64,000 nucleotides of DNA from G965240365 sp965240365 (GCA_965240365.1 OZ251218.1:3162001-3226000); one strand, 5' to 3'; shown: positions 43,554 to 53,297, counted from the first letter of the stretch. Translations and numbers: made by a program. The notes: generated from the sequence alone by a model not told the origin.

Positions 43554-46193
43554 TTACTGGCGTTCGTAAACGCGGCAAAGGCCGTGCAGATCACAGTAGC
43601 GGCAGGCCGTCCCGGTGGCCGGGTGGACGGCGGCTTGGCCGGCGCGATAGTCTTGCGCGAGGCCCGTCAGTATTTCGCCCCAGGTAGTCAGCCGTTCCGG
43701 CCAGGATAGCTCCGTGGGCGATGTCACGCCGGGCAACAGCCCGGCCGTCTCTGCCTCGCCGACAAAACGCAGGCGGCCGCGCTTCAGGCAGGCAAAGGCA
43801 ATGGCCGCGATCCGTTGGCCGGCGGTCAGCGCATAGAGCGGCAGTTGCGGTTCATTGAATTGGTCAGGATCCCAGTCATTACGGCTGACCTCCCCGGTCT
43901 TGTAATCAATGATGGCGCAGCGGCCGCCGGTCAGTTCATCAATGCGGTCTATACATAAGCGTATTTCAATCCCTTCAAATTGCACGGTCTGCCATTCTTC
44001 CGTGGCAACGACCCTGAACTCGCCGCGCTGCCGTTCGATGTTTAGCCAGTCCTTTAACAGCCCTTCCAGGCGTTGTTGTTCGAGCCGGGTAAAACGCTCG
44101 CCGAAGGTCTCTGGCTGTTGCCGGCGCTGCTGTTTGATCGCCGCCTTGACCGCGGACTGGATAGACTGCTCGATTTCGGCCGGCGTTTGTCGCTCCAAAT
44201 GAGCCGATGTCTGGAGTTGTTGCCATAAAAACTGCATGGCGCGATGGGCAAGCTGGCCGCGTTCGGGCGCATCCAGGCCAATATCGGCATCCGGTATGGC
44301 GCGGGCGTACAGGCGATGACGGGCAAAGGCCCGGAATGGGCAGGCCGCCTGATCTTTGAACAGGGCGCTGCCGCCGGCGGCCGTTTGTCCGGCCGCGATG
44401 GCCGGCGCCTTGGTGTCGATGAATGTTTCGATCAGCGCGGAATCATGGATGATCTTTTTGTAATCCTGATATTCGCGCAAATAATCCGGCGCAACGTTAG
44501 CCCTGTAGGCCCGAATCAGCGGACTGGGCCGGCATTCGCGATCGCCCGCTTGCCGGGCATAGCTGAATATGACTTCGTCGGCCGCGGCCGCGAGCTTGAG
44601 GGTGATATGCCTGGCGAGCTTCAGTTGGGCTTCGGCATTGGCCGTGGGCAGCCGGTATTCGCGCTGACAGGCCGCGGGGATAAATGGATTGGGCGCCGGT
44701 CGCGGCGGCCAGGACTCATCCTGCATACCTGTCACCCAAAGATGATCAAATTGCATGGCCCAGACCCCGTTGACGCCGAGGATTTGAATCGGGGTTTCCG
44801 GGGTTTCCGGTTGAAACAGCGTGTCTGCCAGCACTTGATTCAGGAGGCTGAAGGCTTCATTAAAACGGACGGCTTTGCTCAAATGATCCAGACCGCCCAA
44901 CTGCGTCAGCGCCTTTTGCCAGGCCATCACAAGCTGGTATTCGCCGCTGTCCGGCTTGCGATCACCCGGCCAGCCAGATAAGGCCAGCCATTCGGTGAAG
45001 GCGATCGCCCATTGCCGCGGCAATGCGCGCCGCGCATGACTGGCAGACCGGCTTTCGAATGCCTTTAATAACTCGATAAAACTATCACAGCGTTCATGGG
45101 CCTGACAGCGGCGGGCAATCGAGTAAATCGAACCGAAGCTGAAACGTAGTTCGCCGCTCTGGCGCAAGGCCAGGTCGAAATTGGCCCGCTCCGCCTGCCT
45201 GGCGTCGGCGTCTTTTATAAACGGCGAATGTAATAGCTGACTCAGCGCCTCAAGGCTGACCCGGCCTTTGGCCAGCGCCAACAGATTCAGCGCCGTGCGG
45301 ATCAGCGGATAGGCGGCAAGCGGCCGCCCGGCCGAGATTGAATAGAGCTTTTGCGCTTCCGGCCGGCCCGCGCCGGCCGGGTTCAGCGCCGAGCGAAACG
45401 CCTGCTCGATGGGCGCGCGCATCGCCCTCAGTTCCGGCGAAACGATACCGATCAGGGCCACCGGATTTTGTCGCAGCCGTTGCCGCGCCCAGCAGGCCGC
45501 GGCCAGATATTCAGAGCGGGCATCGGCAAGCCCCGCGACCGCGACGGCCGGCCCGGTTTTTTCGGGTGACAACTCAATCAGTTCATGGCCGGTTTGCCGC
45601 AGGGCCTCAATAAATCGCTGTTGCTGGGCGGTCAAGACATCAAAGCCATAAAATGACAGCCTGCCGAATTGAAGCTTGCCTGCCAGCAGCATTTCCAGCA
45701 GATAATCCGGCAGGCAGGCGTCATCCATAAAGGCCGCATTGCGTTTGCGCGTCTCATAGGCATTGACCCAGCGCTTGAAGGCCGCGGCATCTTCCGACAA
45801 AAACACATTTTCAGGAAAGATCGGTATGCGCCATTCCCGGCATAAGCGGTAGGCCCGCATGGCCTGCCGGGCGGTGGCGTCTGTCTGCAATAATCGATCA
45901 CCATAACCGGAACGCCCGATAATATCCTGCCAGAGCCATTGCTGCTCTATTTGACTCAATAGAACCGGCGGCTCGGCGTCAAAACGGGCGGCAAGGGCCA
46001 AAGACCGCCGGCAAAAGGCCGGCCACGGCAGACAGTCGGGCGTGCGCCAGGCCCGTTCACCCCGGCCCGCGGCCGCGGCCGCGTATTGAAAACGAAGATG
46101 GCGGCCGAGGCGCTGGGTGGAGGTGATCAGCGTGACGCCTTCATTGATATGATCATTGATCGATTTATCCGGGCCGGTGTCGCTCTGATTCAT
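43554..46193 (-). CDS. AddB-like nuclease/inactivated helicase (PD-(D/E)XK)
   Basis: 879 aa from ATG 46193; the longer frame would read through repeat sequence. The N-terminal and middle parts resemble a degenerate UvrD-type helicase without a convincing Walker A. The C-terminal nuclease has CAIIDYKTGEVSRND and Cys residues (ACPFRAF...CRYCDLHGLC) that suit the iron-sulfur site of AddB-type nucleases. It is probably the partner of the AddA-like protein encoded next to it. Confidence 0.85.
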   Translation of the reverse strand: MNQSDTGPDKSINDHINEGVTLITSTQRLGRHLRFQYAAAAAGRGERAWRTPDCLPWPAFCRRSLALAARFDAEPPVLLSQIEQQWLWQDIIGRSGYGDRLLQTDATARQAMRAYRLCREWRIPIFPENVFLSEDAAAFKRWVNAYETRKRNAAFMDDACLPDYLLEMLLAGKLQFGRLSFYGFDVLTAQQQRFIEALRQTGHELIELSPEKTGPAVAVAGLADARSEYLAAACWARQRLRQNPVALIGIVSPELRAMRAPIEQAFRSALNPAGAGRPEAQKLYSISAGRPLAAYPLIRTALNLLALAKGRVSLEALSQLLHSPFIKDADARQAERANFDLALRQSGELRFSFGSIYSIARRCQAHERCDSFIELLKAFESRSASHARRALPRQWAIAFTEWLALSGWPGDRKPDSGEYQLVMAWQKALTQLGGLDHLSKAVRFNEAFSLLNQVLADTLFQPETPETPIQILGVNGVWAMQFDHLWVTGMQDESWPPRPAPNPFIPAACQREYRLPTANAEAQLKLARHITLKLAAAADEVIFSYARQAGDRECRPSPLIRAYRANVAPDYLREYQDYKKIIHDSALIETFIDTKAPAIAAGQTAAGGSALFKDQAACPFRAFARHRLYARAIPDADIGLDAPERGQLAHRAMQFLWQQLQTSAHLERQTPAEIEQSIQSAVKAAIKQQRRQQPETFGERFTRLEQQRLEGLLKDWLNIERQRGEFRVVATEEWQTVQFEGIEIRLCIDRIDELTGGRCAIIDYKTGEVSRNDWDPDQFNEPQLPLYALTAGQRIAAIAFACLKRGRLRFVGEAETAGLLPGVTSPTELSWPERLTTWGEILTGLAQDYRAGQAAVHPATGTACRYCDLHGLCRVYERQ

Positions 46194-46421
46194 TTTGCTG
46201 TTTGTGCCGGGAATTTGATTAAAGATGTACTGTATCCGCAGACCTGCCTGCCGCCTGCCTGCTTGTCCAAGGGCCGGGCGGCAGTTTAACGATAGCATCC
46301 TGTAGGCATGCCAATAAATAAAGTATCATACTAAAGATTGTAGCCCGCGAGCGGCGGATTGGATCAGAGTGGCATTATAAGCCGGCGATCCGGTTTTATT
46401 ACGATAAAAGGAACCTCATTT

Positions 46422-47423
46422 ATGCCAGTCATCGATCATGCGGCCAGAACCGGACCGCCTGCCTGTGCCACGGTGAAACCGACCCGGCCGGCGCCGGACA
46501 TGCCGGACGATATACGCGCATCGCTGTTGACCAGACCCCGCAGCCTTTCGCCCAAATACTTCTATGATGAACGGGGTTCGGAATTATTCAGCCGCATCTG
46601 CGAAACCCCCGAGTATTACCCAACGCGCGTTGAAAACGGGATATTGAAAGACTGCGCCGCCGAGGTTATCCGGCGCACCCGGCCGACCCGCATTCTTGAA
46701 CTGGGCAGTGGTTATTCGCTCAAAACCCGGCGTCTGCTTGACGCCTGTGAGGCCCTTGACCATCGCTGTGTTTATGCGCCGTTTGACGTTTGTGAAGAGG
46801 TATTGATCGAGACCACGCAAAAACTCATGCGGCAATATCAGTGGCTTGATCTGGCCCCGCTGCTCGGCGATTATCAGGCCGGCCTCGGCAACCTGCCACG
46901 CCCGGGCGGGCCTCACTTGTTTGTTTTTTTGGGCGGCGCCATCGGCAATTTCAGAGAGCATGAAGCCCTGCAATTCATAAAAGAACTGGATCAGCTCATG
47001 CAAACCGGCGATCACCTGTTAATCGGCGTTGATCGTGTTAAGGAATGCGCGGTCCTGAACGCGGCCTATAATGACGCGGCCGGGATTACCGCCGAGTTCA
47101 ACCTGAACGTGTTGCGCGTGTTAAACAGATCGCTGAACGCGGACTTTGAGCCGGCCGCCTTTGATCATCATGCCGCTTTTAATACACGTCAATCCCGGAT
47201 CGAAATGCGTTTGATCGCAAACACGGAGCAGGAAGTGCATATTCAGGATTTGAACGAATCCATCCGCTTTGAACAGGGCGATGATATCCTGACCGAGGTC
47301 AGTCATAAATACACTTATAGCGGGATAGAAAACATGCTGTCCCCGGCGGGCCTGACGATTACGGAACATTATAAAGATGAGCAGGCTTATTTCTCGTTGA
47401 TCCTGGCCGCCAAACAGGGCTGA
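46422..47423 (+). CDS. egtD: EgtD-like S-adenosylmethionine-dependent (histidine) methyltransferase
   Basis: 333 aa. The DUF2260/EgtD fold starts with LTRPRSLSPKYFYDERGSELF, followed by the SAM-binding ILELGSGYSLKTR motif and the LGGAIGNF segment. In other bacteria EgtD trimethylates histidine, the first step to ergothioneine. I see no egtB or egtC next to it, so either they lie elsewhere or the product is trimethylhistidine. I chose ATG 46422, with AAAGGAAC upstream. Confidence 0.85.
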   Translation: MPVIDHAARTGPPACATVKPTRPAPDMPDDIRASLLTRPRSLSPKYFYDERGSELFSRICETPEYYPTRVENGILKDCAAEVIRRTRPTRILELGSGYSLKTRRLLDACEALDHRCVYAPFDVCEEVLIETTQKLMRQYQWLDLAPLLGDYQAGLGNLPRPGGPHLFVFLGGAIGNFREHEALQFIKELDQLMQTGDHLLIGVDRVKECAVLNAAYNDAAGITAEFNLNVLRVLNRSLNADFEPAAFDHHAAFNTRQSRIEMRLIANTEQEVHIQDLNESIRFEQGDDILTEVSHKYTYSGIENMLSPAGLTITEHYKDEQAYFSLILAAKQG

Positions 47424-47489
47424 CCGGCGGGCTTTGCATGGGTATGAGACCCGAGCGCCGGAGAAACCGACTATGGCGCGGCTTATGCG

Positions 47490-47700
47490 CGGAAGCAGGA
47501 ATGTATAGTTAAAACCACTGGATTCCAGCTTTCGCTGGAATGACGCTGGGGGCATAGGCACATTTTGGCAACCTTTAACATGATTCCCACTCCTGTTGCA
47601 TTCCCACATACTTTGTCATTCCGGCCTGCCTGCCGCAGGCAGGCGAAAGCCGGAATCCAGTGGTTTATATAATATATTCCTGCTCAAGCAGGAATGACAA
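47490..47700. repeat. Two REP/BIME-like repeats, one carrying P19
   Basis: A REP half lies at 47497-47545. A complete one at 47614-47700 is interrupted by P19; excision gives GTCATTCCGGCGAAAGCCGG. No gene is visible in 47424-47707. Confidence 0.8.
47625..47643. repeat. P19 palindrome (centre C) in a REP loop
   Basis: CCTGCCTGCCGCAGGCAGG with G|C flanks, in the middle of a REP hairpin. Confidence 0.95.
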
Positions 47701-47707
47701 CCCGCGG

Positions 47708-48991
47708 TCATTGCAGATATTCTTCTGCCAGTTCAGCAAACGCGCGCCGGCCGATCGCTCCCGTGATGGCTGCAATAAAGGCGGGGTCGAGCGCCGCGCC
47801 CCGTGGCCCGGAGTGTGTCAGCAAGCGCAGATAGTGATCGAGCGAGGCGCCGTTATTTTCAAGCCGGGTGTCGAGGGCCTGCCAGAAAGCCGCGCCCTTG
47901 CCGTAAAAGAGTCCATAATACTGCCTGTTGCCGTGAGTGACCACCTGGGTATGGGCTTCATAAAGTCCCGTCTCCCTGTCAATGCCGGGGAGTTGCTGGC
48001 GTTGCCATTCGCGCTCGGGGCTCAGCAGGGTCGGGCCGGAGCGGCGCAGGGATTTGTAGCCGTAATAGTGAGCGAGACTTTCCGCCAGCCACAGCGGATA
48101 GCCCTGTGGCGCCAGTATATGGAAGGTTTCGTGACCGGATATCCAGAACAGCCGTTCGCGGGCGGCCCGGTCTATGCGGTTATCGGTCACCGCATAGTTG
48201 GCTATGTAGGCATTGTCTCCTGCCGCGCCGCCCAGGCTCCGTCTGTCGCGGTCGATGCCTACCCAGGCGATATGCGCGGCCTCGGCCGACCCGCCGGGCG
48301 CGGGAAACAGGCCGGATAAATAGCGGTATTGCCTGCTCAAGCGCCGCCGGGTTGGGGTATCCATAAGCGTCGCGCCCGCGCGGTCGGTATAAATGCGAAA
48401 GCGCCTGCCGGAGGCCCGGTAGTCAAGGCCAGGCTGGCCGAAGATGAGCAGCAGGGGCGGCCGGTTTACGGGCGGCAGCCGGCGGCACAGGGGGACGCCG
48501 GCCGCGCTTTGAGCGCAAATATCAATATCCGCAACGCCCTTTATGCGCGGTATCTGACCCCATTCAAACAGCGCCCACCAGCCCATATTTGAAAACAGAT
48601 TGTTTTGTTCGGCCACCCGGGTGGCGAGATCGTCCGCTTTATCGAAGCGGACCGGCCATTCGATACGGGCGCAGCGCGTGGGCTCGCCGCAGGCAACGGG
48701 GCCGGTCGAATTGCGGTTTATGCAGCGGATCGCGGGGCACCGGCCCGCGACAGACGGGGCGGCCGCGCCTAAAACAGGATTGGACCTCGGCGGCAACAGG
48801 GTCAGCCTGTCGAGGGCCGCTGTATCGGCAGTGAAGAGACCGGTCTTTGGATTTTCAGGATCAACCTTGAGATGGAAAACGATGGACTGCGGTTCGGACA
48901 AGGCCGGCGCGGCAGGGACAAACGAAAAAGCCGCCAGGCCCATGATCAGCGCCGCGAGTATTTGCCATGTTCTGCGCCCGCGAAAACCCAT
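47708..48991 (-). CDS. Secreted zinc metallopeptidase-like protein (HExxH)
   Basis: 427 aa with a signal peptide (ILAALIMGLAAFSFVPAAPALS). The zinc site is GHETFHILAPQGYPLWLAESLAHYYG, HETFH followed 18 residues later by a Glu, the gluzincin pattern. The rest is a beta-rich fold without a clear family. I chose ATG 48991, 10 bp after the end of the S41 peptidase gene, so both were one operon before the MITE broke the upstream gene. The substrate is unknown. Confidence 0.72.
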   Translation of the reverse strand: MGFRGRRTWQILAALIMGLAAFSFVPAAPALSEPQSIVFHLKVDPENPKTGLFTADTAALDRLTLLPPRSNPVLGAAAPSVAGRCPAIRCINRNSTGPVACGEPTRCARIEWPVRFDKADDLATRVAEQNNLFSNMGWWALFEWGQIPRIKGVADIDICAQSAAGVPLCRRLPPVNRPPLLLIFGQPGLDYRASGRRFRIYTDRAGATLMDTPTRRRLSRQYRYLSGLFPAPGGSAEAAHIAWVGIDRDRRSLGGAAGDNAYIANYAVTDNRIDRAARERLFWISGHETFHILAPQGYPLWLAESLAHYYGYKSLRRSGPTLLSPEREWQRQQLPGIDRETGLYEAHTQVVTHGNRQYYGLFYGKGAAFWQALDTRLENNGASLDHYLRLLTHSGPRGAALDPAFIAAITGAIGRRAFAELAEEYLQ

Positions 48992-49001
48992 GCTGGACTC
49001 T

Positions 49002-50601
49002 TTAGCGCGCGTCCAGCCGCAACGCTTCCTCAATAGCGCGCTCCAGTTGCGGATCGACGCCGGCCGCGTATGGCAACGGGAACGGCACGGCGATGTCGGG
49101 CGAGACGCCAACGCCTTCCAGCCGCTGACCGTCAATGGCAAGGTCGGCCACCGCGACACAAAGCAGGCTGCCATTGGCCAGGGCCTGTTAACACTATTTT
49201 AGCAGTCCCTGCTTGAGTCTGTTTTGCGCGCCAGCAAGGCGGAAGGAGCGCAGTGTAGTTGCGCTACTCAAGCGACTGACAACGAAGCTGGGGCGCAAAA
49301 CAGGCCAAGCCCTGCGGGTTGTGTCCCAAACTGCGCCACTCGGCGTTGCTTGTCGCTCATTTGGAATGACCAAATTTCGCTCCGCGCGCCTTGATTGGCG
49401 CAGTTTGGGGCACAACAGGCACTGCTAAAATAGTGTTAACAGGCCCTAGCAGGAAAGGCGAGCCACCCACCACCGCGCCGGCGGTGACGGCGCCGACCAG
49501 CGGCCCGTAGCCCCTGTGCTTGATGGTGTAGGCGAGTAATTCGGCGCTGCTGCGTGTGCCGCCGTCGATCAGCCACACCGTGCGCCGGCGAAAGGACGCG
49601 GGGCGGGTTTGAGCGAAATCGCGTCCTGTCACTGTCAGTGGCGGAATACGCGGATCAAGTATCTCAAGATAGCTCAGTCCGCCGCCGCCGATGCGCCCGC
49701 GCAGATCGACAATCAACGCATGCGCCTGACCAGGCGGGCCGGATTCGATCAGCGCCCTCAGAATGTCTTCATAAGCCTGCCCGGCCGATGACCAGACGCG
49801 CAGGTAACCGATGCGCGTTGCGCCGCGCGTTATGATGCGCGCGCTGGCTTCCATTGCGCGCGCAAACATGGCGGCCGGATTGAGGCGCTCTACAGTCACG
49901 GTCATAAGCGCCGGTTCCGCGCCGGCCCGGCGGCGAATCTTCACGCTGACGTTTTGACCGGCCTTGCCCCGGAACGATTCGACCGGCTGAAAAGGCGCGT
50001 CATCCACCGCCAGGATTTCATCTCCGGCCAGCAGACCAGCCGCCTCCGCGGGCGTGGCCTGTACGACGGCCTCAATGAAGACGCGCGCGCCGATGCGGCG
50101 CGTAAAGATGCCGATCCCCTCAAGCTCGACCTTACCGGACGGGAAATACCGCGCCGTGTGATCACGCAGACGGGCGCTGGCGGCGAACACATCAAATAAA
50201 AGATAATAAGCCTGCTCCTGCGGTGTATAAACCACCGTATGCGAGGTTTGCAGGCGCGCCAGCATGGTATTGAGCAGCGTTGCCAGTTCCTCCTGAGCAA
50301 GGTTCCGCGCCAGATCGCGCCTGGCCGCACACAGGCCGTCCCAGTCAACGCCGCCAAAATCCGCATCAAAGAATTCCTCGCGCACTATACGGCAGGCCTC
50401 GTCAAAGCTCTGAAGACTGATCGAAGCCTTGCCCGGGGGCCTGGCCGCCGGCGCATTTTCAGCCGGCGCCTGCGCCACGCTCAAGGCCGGGGCCATTGGC
50501 AGCGCCATTAGCGCCGAAAGTATGACCACCGGCATTATGCTTGCGGCAGATAAACGCTTGCCGATACGCTCAGGCCGTGTTCTTGTCAGTGAATGAGTCA
50601 T
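49002..50601 (-). pseudogene. S41-type C-terminal processing peptidase, split by a MITE
   Basis: The coding sequence runs 50601-49448, is interrupted by the MITE at 49447-49180, and resumes at 49179-49002. Joined, it reads GSPFLLANGSLLCVAVADLA in frame and ends after DPQLERAIEEALRLDAR, an intact S41 end. It has a signal peptide, an S41 N-terminal domain, a PDZ domain (about residues 155-240) and the catalytic segment GGTRSSAELLAYTIK with the Ser/Lys pair. As it stands, translation enters the MITE and stops after 29 foreign residues (414 aa), losing about 57 C-terminal residues. It might keep some activity, but this is doubtful. Confidence 0.88.
49180..49447. mobile_element. 268-bp MITE with AGGGCC ends (copy 2), inside the S41 gene
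   Basis: The same element as 17512-17802 in the opposite orientation, without P19. The host joins as CTGCT and GGCCAAT with no clear target duplication, at most 2 bp. It supplies the premature stop of the peptidase. Confidence 0.9.
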
Positions 50602-50684
50602 CGCGTGGACAATAGATGCAGGGGGGGCTTTAATCAGCGGTGCGCCGGCAGAATAAAGACTTTAGCCCGTGTGAGCAAGCCTTT

Positions 50685-50719
50685 GTCCGGGTTCAATACC
50701 TGTGAGATAAATCAGGCGG
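50685..50719. repeat. Relic of the IS C right end
   Basis: GTCCGGGTTCAATACC followed by a GAGATAAATCAGGCGG stretch matches the complement of the last ~36 bp of IS C (4305-4340) with few changes. A second, inverted relic lies at 54647-54680. Confidence 0.7.
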
Positions 50720-50735
50720 GCATGTAATCCGCAGA

Positions 50736-50754
50736 CCTGCCTGCAGCAGGCAGG
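50736..50754. repeat. P19 palindrome (centre A) next to the IS end relic
   Basis: Flanks are A|T within CCGCAGA|TTACG. A matching site in the inverted segment at 54601 also carries P19, with the centre base flipped. Confidence 0.9.
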
Positions 50755-50766
50755 TTACGTAGATCG

Positions 50767-50830
50767 TCATTCCGGCAAAAGCCGGAATCCAGTGGTCTTA
50801 ACGACCCATTCCCGCTTAAGCGGGAATGAC
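50767..50830. repeat. REP/BIME-like repeat upstream of phaC
   Basis: ATTCCGGCAAAAGCCGGAAT plus a CCCGCTTAAGCGGG hairpin. The gap 50602-51040 has no gene apart from relics, repeats and the phaC promoter. Confidence 0.75.
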
Positions 50831-50967
50831 AGCAAAGGTTTCATCTGGGTTTATTGCAGACGGGCAGAACCGGAGTCCGTCTCACTCCTCGGCCCCGCTT
50901 CATGGATTCCGGCTTTCGCCTGCCCGGTGCGGACAGACTAAAGCAGGGATCCATCAACAATATTTTC

Positions 50968-50995
50968 TTGTGCGCTGCACAATATTATTTATAAT
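50968..50995 (+). promoter_or_regulatory. Candidate phaC promoter with PhaR-like operator
   Basis: TTGTGC GCT GCACAA is a perfect inverted repeat at 50968-50982. Its first half lies at the -35 position of a TATAAT box at 50990-50995 with 16-bp spacing. TGC-rich inverted repeats are typical of PhaR sites; phaR itself is not in the window. Confidence 0.5.
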
Positions 50996-51040
50996 AGCGA
51001 TCACATCATCAAACTGAACACAACAATCAAAGAGGCAACC

Positions 51041-52807
51041 ATGTTTTTTACTGAAATGGCGCAACTATCCAGACAACTTTCCGAGGCCAACAACAGCATG
51101 ACTCGCGGCCTGATGCAACGGGGCCTTGATGCCGTTCATAAGGCCAATCCCTTCCTTTTTAACAAGCGCTGGATCGGCGGCCTGAAGCGCGCCGTTGACA
51201 ACACGAGTTCGGCGGCGGAGAAAAATCTGGAGTTATTCAACGATTATCTCCGCCTGTGTCATTACACGGCCTTGAAAAGCGTCGGTTTCAGCCCGGATCC
51301 CGTCATCACGCCCGATAAATCGGACCGCCGTTTTTTTGATGAAGACTGGGATGAGCACGCGGCCTTTGATTATCTGAAACAGTTTTATCTACTGACTTCC
51401 CGCTTCGTGCTGAACAGCACGCTGGAAAATTTGCGCCTCGGCGATAAAAAAACGGCCAGAAAAATTGATTTTTACACCAAACAATGGCTGGATGCCCTGT
51501 CGCCGACCAATTTTGCCCTGAGCAACCCCGCCGTTATCAAGGAAACCATCGACACCAATGGCGAAAACCTGATCCGGGGCGCCCAGGCCTTGCTGGCGGA
51601 TTTCGCGCGCGGCAAGGGCAAAAAACTGATGACGCGCATGACCGATGATGAATCATTCGAGGTCGGCAGGAACATCGCCACCACGCCGGGCAAGGTGATT
51701 TATCAAAACAGGCTGATACAGCTTATTCAATATGAGCCAGCCACGGCGGAGGTTTATGAAACACCGCTCTTGATCGTCCCGCCCTGGCTCAATAAATATT
51801 ATGTGCTCGACCTGAGGGCGGAAAACAGCTTTGTCAAATGGGCCATCGACCAGGGGCATACCGTTTTTATAATCTCCTGGAAAAATCCGGACGAAAGCTA
51901 TGCCGCGACCGGCTTCGAAGACTACCTGCTGTCGGGTATTCTGGCTGCGCTTGAACAAATCAAGACAGAGACCGGGCAAGGCCAGGCCAATACCATCGGC
52001 TATTGTCTCGGCGGCATCCTGCTGGCCGCGACCAACGCCTATCTGGCAAGAAAACGCCGCAAAGCCGTTAAGTCATCGACCTATTTCACCACCCTGCTCG
52101 ACTTTGCGGAGCCCGGCGACCTCGGCGTCTTCATTGACGAAGAGCAGCTTGAGGCGCTGGATAAGGATATGGACAAGGCCGGTTATCTGGACGGTAGCAC
52201 GATGGCGACGGCCTTTAACATGTTGCGCGCCAATGATTTAATCTGGCCCTTCTTTATCAATAATTACCTGCTGGGCAAACAACCCGCCGCGTTTGACCTG
52301 CTCTACTGGAACTCCGACGCCACCCGCCTGCCGGCCAGGACGCACAGTTTCTTTCTGCGCCGCTGTTATCTGGAAAACAGGCTGGCTGAAAAGGACGGCA
52401 TCTCGCTGGACGGCGTGCCGATTGATTTGGCCAGGGTAAACATCCCGGCCTATTTTATCTCAATGCGGGAAGACCATATCGCCCCGTGGCAATCGACTTA
52501 TGCCGGCGCCAGGCTCATGTCCGGCCCGGCCCGCTTCGTATTGGGCGGCTCGGGTCATATCGCCGGCATCATCGATCCGCCGCTCAAAAATAAATATCAT
52601 TACTGGACCAACGACAGGCTTACGGAGGATCCCGCGGACTGGCTGCAAGCGGCCCAGGCGCACGCGGGTTCATGGTGGCCGGACTGGGCGGACTGGGCCG
52701 CGCGACAGGCCGGCAAAAAAGTGCCGGCCCGTGAACCGGGGCAAAAGCTCAAGCCCATTGAAGCCGCGCCCGGCAGTTATGTGAAGGAGCGGATTATTCC
52801 TGAATAG
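51041..52807 (+). CDS. phaC: Poly(3-hydroxyalkanoate) synthase, class I
   Basis: 588 aa. It polymerises (R)-3-hydroxyacyl-CoA into storage polyester on granule surfaces. The lipase-box-like motif is GYCLGG with catalytic Cys322. The other triad members are Asp in SMREDHIAPW and His in GGSGHIAGIIDPP. The N-terminal domain of about 200 residues is typical of class I. No phaA, phaB or phasin gene follows; the next gene is on the other strand. GGAG-like AGAGG precedes the ATG. Confidence 0.95.
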   Translation: MFFTEMAQLSRQLSEANNSMTRGLMQRGLDAVHKANPFLFNKRWIGGLKRAVDNTSSAAEKNLELFNDYLRLCHYTALKSVGFSPDPVITPDKSDRRFFDEDWDEHAAFDYLKQFYLLTSRFVLNSTLENLRLGDKKTARKIDFYTKQWLDALSPTNFALSNPAVIKETIDTNGENLIRGAQALLADFARGKGKKLMTRMTDDESFEVGRNIATTPGKVIYQNRLIQLIQYEPATAEVYETPLLIVPPWLNKYYVLDLRAENSFVKWAIDQGHTVFIISWKNPDESYAATGFEDYLLSGILAALEQIKTETGQGQANTIGYCLGGILLAATNAYLARKRRKAVKSSTYFTTLLDFAEPGDLGVFIDEEQLEALDKDMDKAGYLDGSTMATAFNMLRANDLIWPFFINNYLLGKQPAAFDLLYWNSDATRLPARTHSFFLRRCYLENRLAEKDGISLDGVPIDLARVNIPAYFISMREDHIAPWQSTYAGARLMSGPARFVLGGSGHIAGIIDPPLKNKYHYWTNDRLTEDPADWLQAAQAHAGSWWPDWADWAARQAGKKVPAREPGQKLKPIEAAPGSYVKERIIPE

Positions 52808-52812
52808 ACTCA

Positions 52813-52882
52813 GTTGTCATTCCCGCTTTGGCGGGAATGTATTATAAAAATCACTGGATTCCAGCTTTCGCTGGAATGACGA
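52813..52882. repeat. REP/BIME-like repeat after phaC
   Basis: CCCGCTTTGGCGGG and CCAGCTTTCGCTGG hairpins with the standard spacer, ending just before the MITE target duplication. Confidence 0.75.
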
Positions 52883-52890
52883 CAAAATAT

Positions 52891-53297
52891 GGCTCTTTTG
52901 AGTTCCGAGTGGGTTAAGCCGCATGTGGATTGAGTGTGCAGAAAATGGCATGAGCCTGTCTGCGGCAGGCAGGCCGGAATGATGTAAAGCCGGAACGACA
53001 CCCCATCGTCATTCCAGCGAAAGCTGGAATCCAGTGGTTGATACAATACATTCTCGCATAAGCGGGAATGACCATCTGAATACCTCATTCCAACCGACCC
53101 CGCTGAGTTACCTGCCTCCCCGCTACCTGCCTGCAGCAGGCAGGCCTGCCTCCGGCAGGCGTGGATTCCAGCTTTCGCTGGAATGACGAAACTGTTGTCA
53201 TTTTGGCCTACCTGCTGCCCGCAGGCCGTCTCCGTTCTGTCCTGGTCATCAATTAAGCCAGAATTATTGCATTACCCACTCGGATTTTAAAAGAGGC
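52891..53297 (+). mobile_element. 407-bp copy of the 388-bp MITE, with a P19 insertion
   Basis: The ends match 39199-39586 in inverted orientation. The 8-bp target duplication CAAAATAT flanks it at 52883-52890 and 53298-53305. It is exactly 19 bp longer than the other copy; the extra 19 bp is P19 at 53126-53144. Confidence 0.9.
53126..53144. repeat. P19 palindrome (centre A) in the 407-bp MITE
   Basis: Flanks are A and C. Excision gives GCTACCTGCCTCCGGCAGGC, matching the empty copy at 39199-39586 except for one base. Confidence 0.95.
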
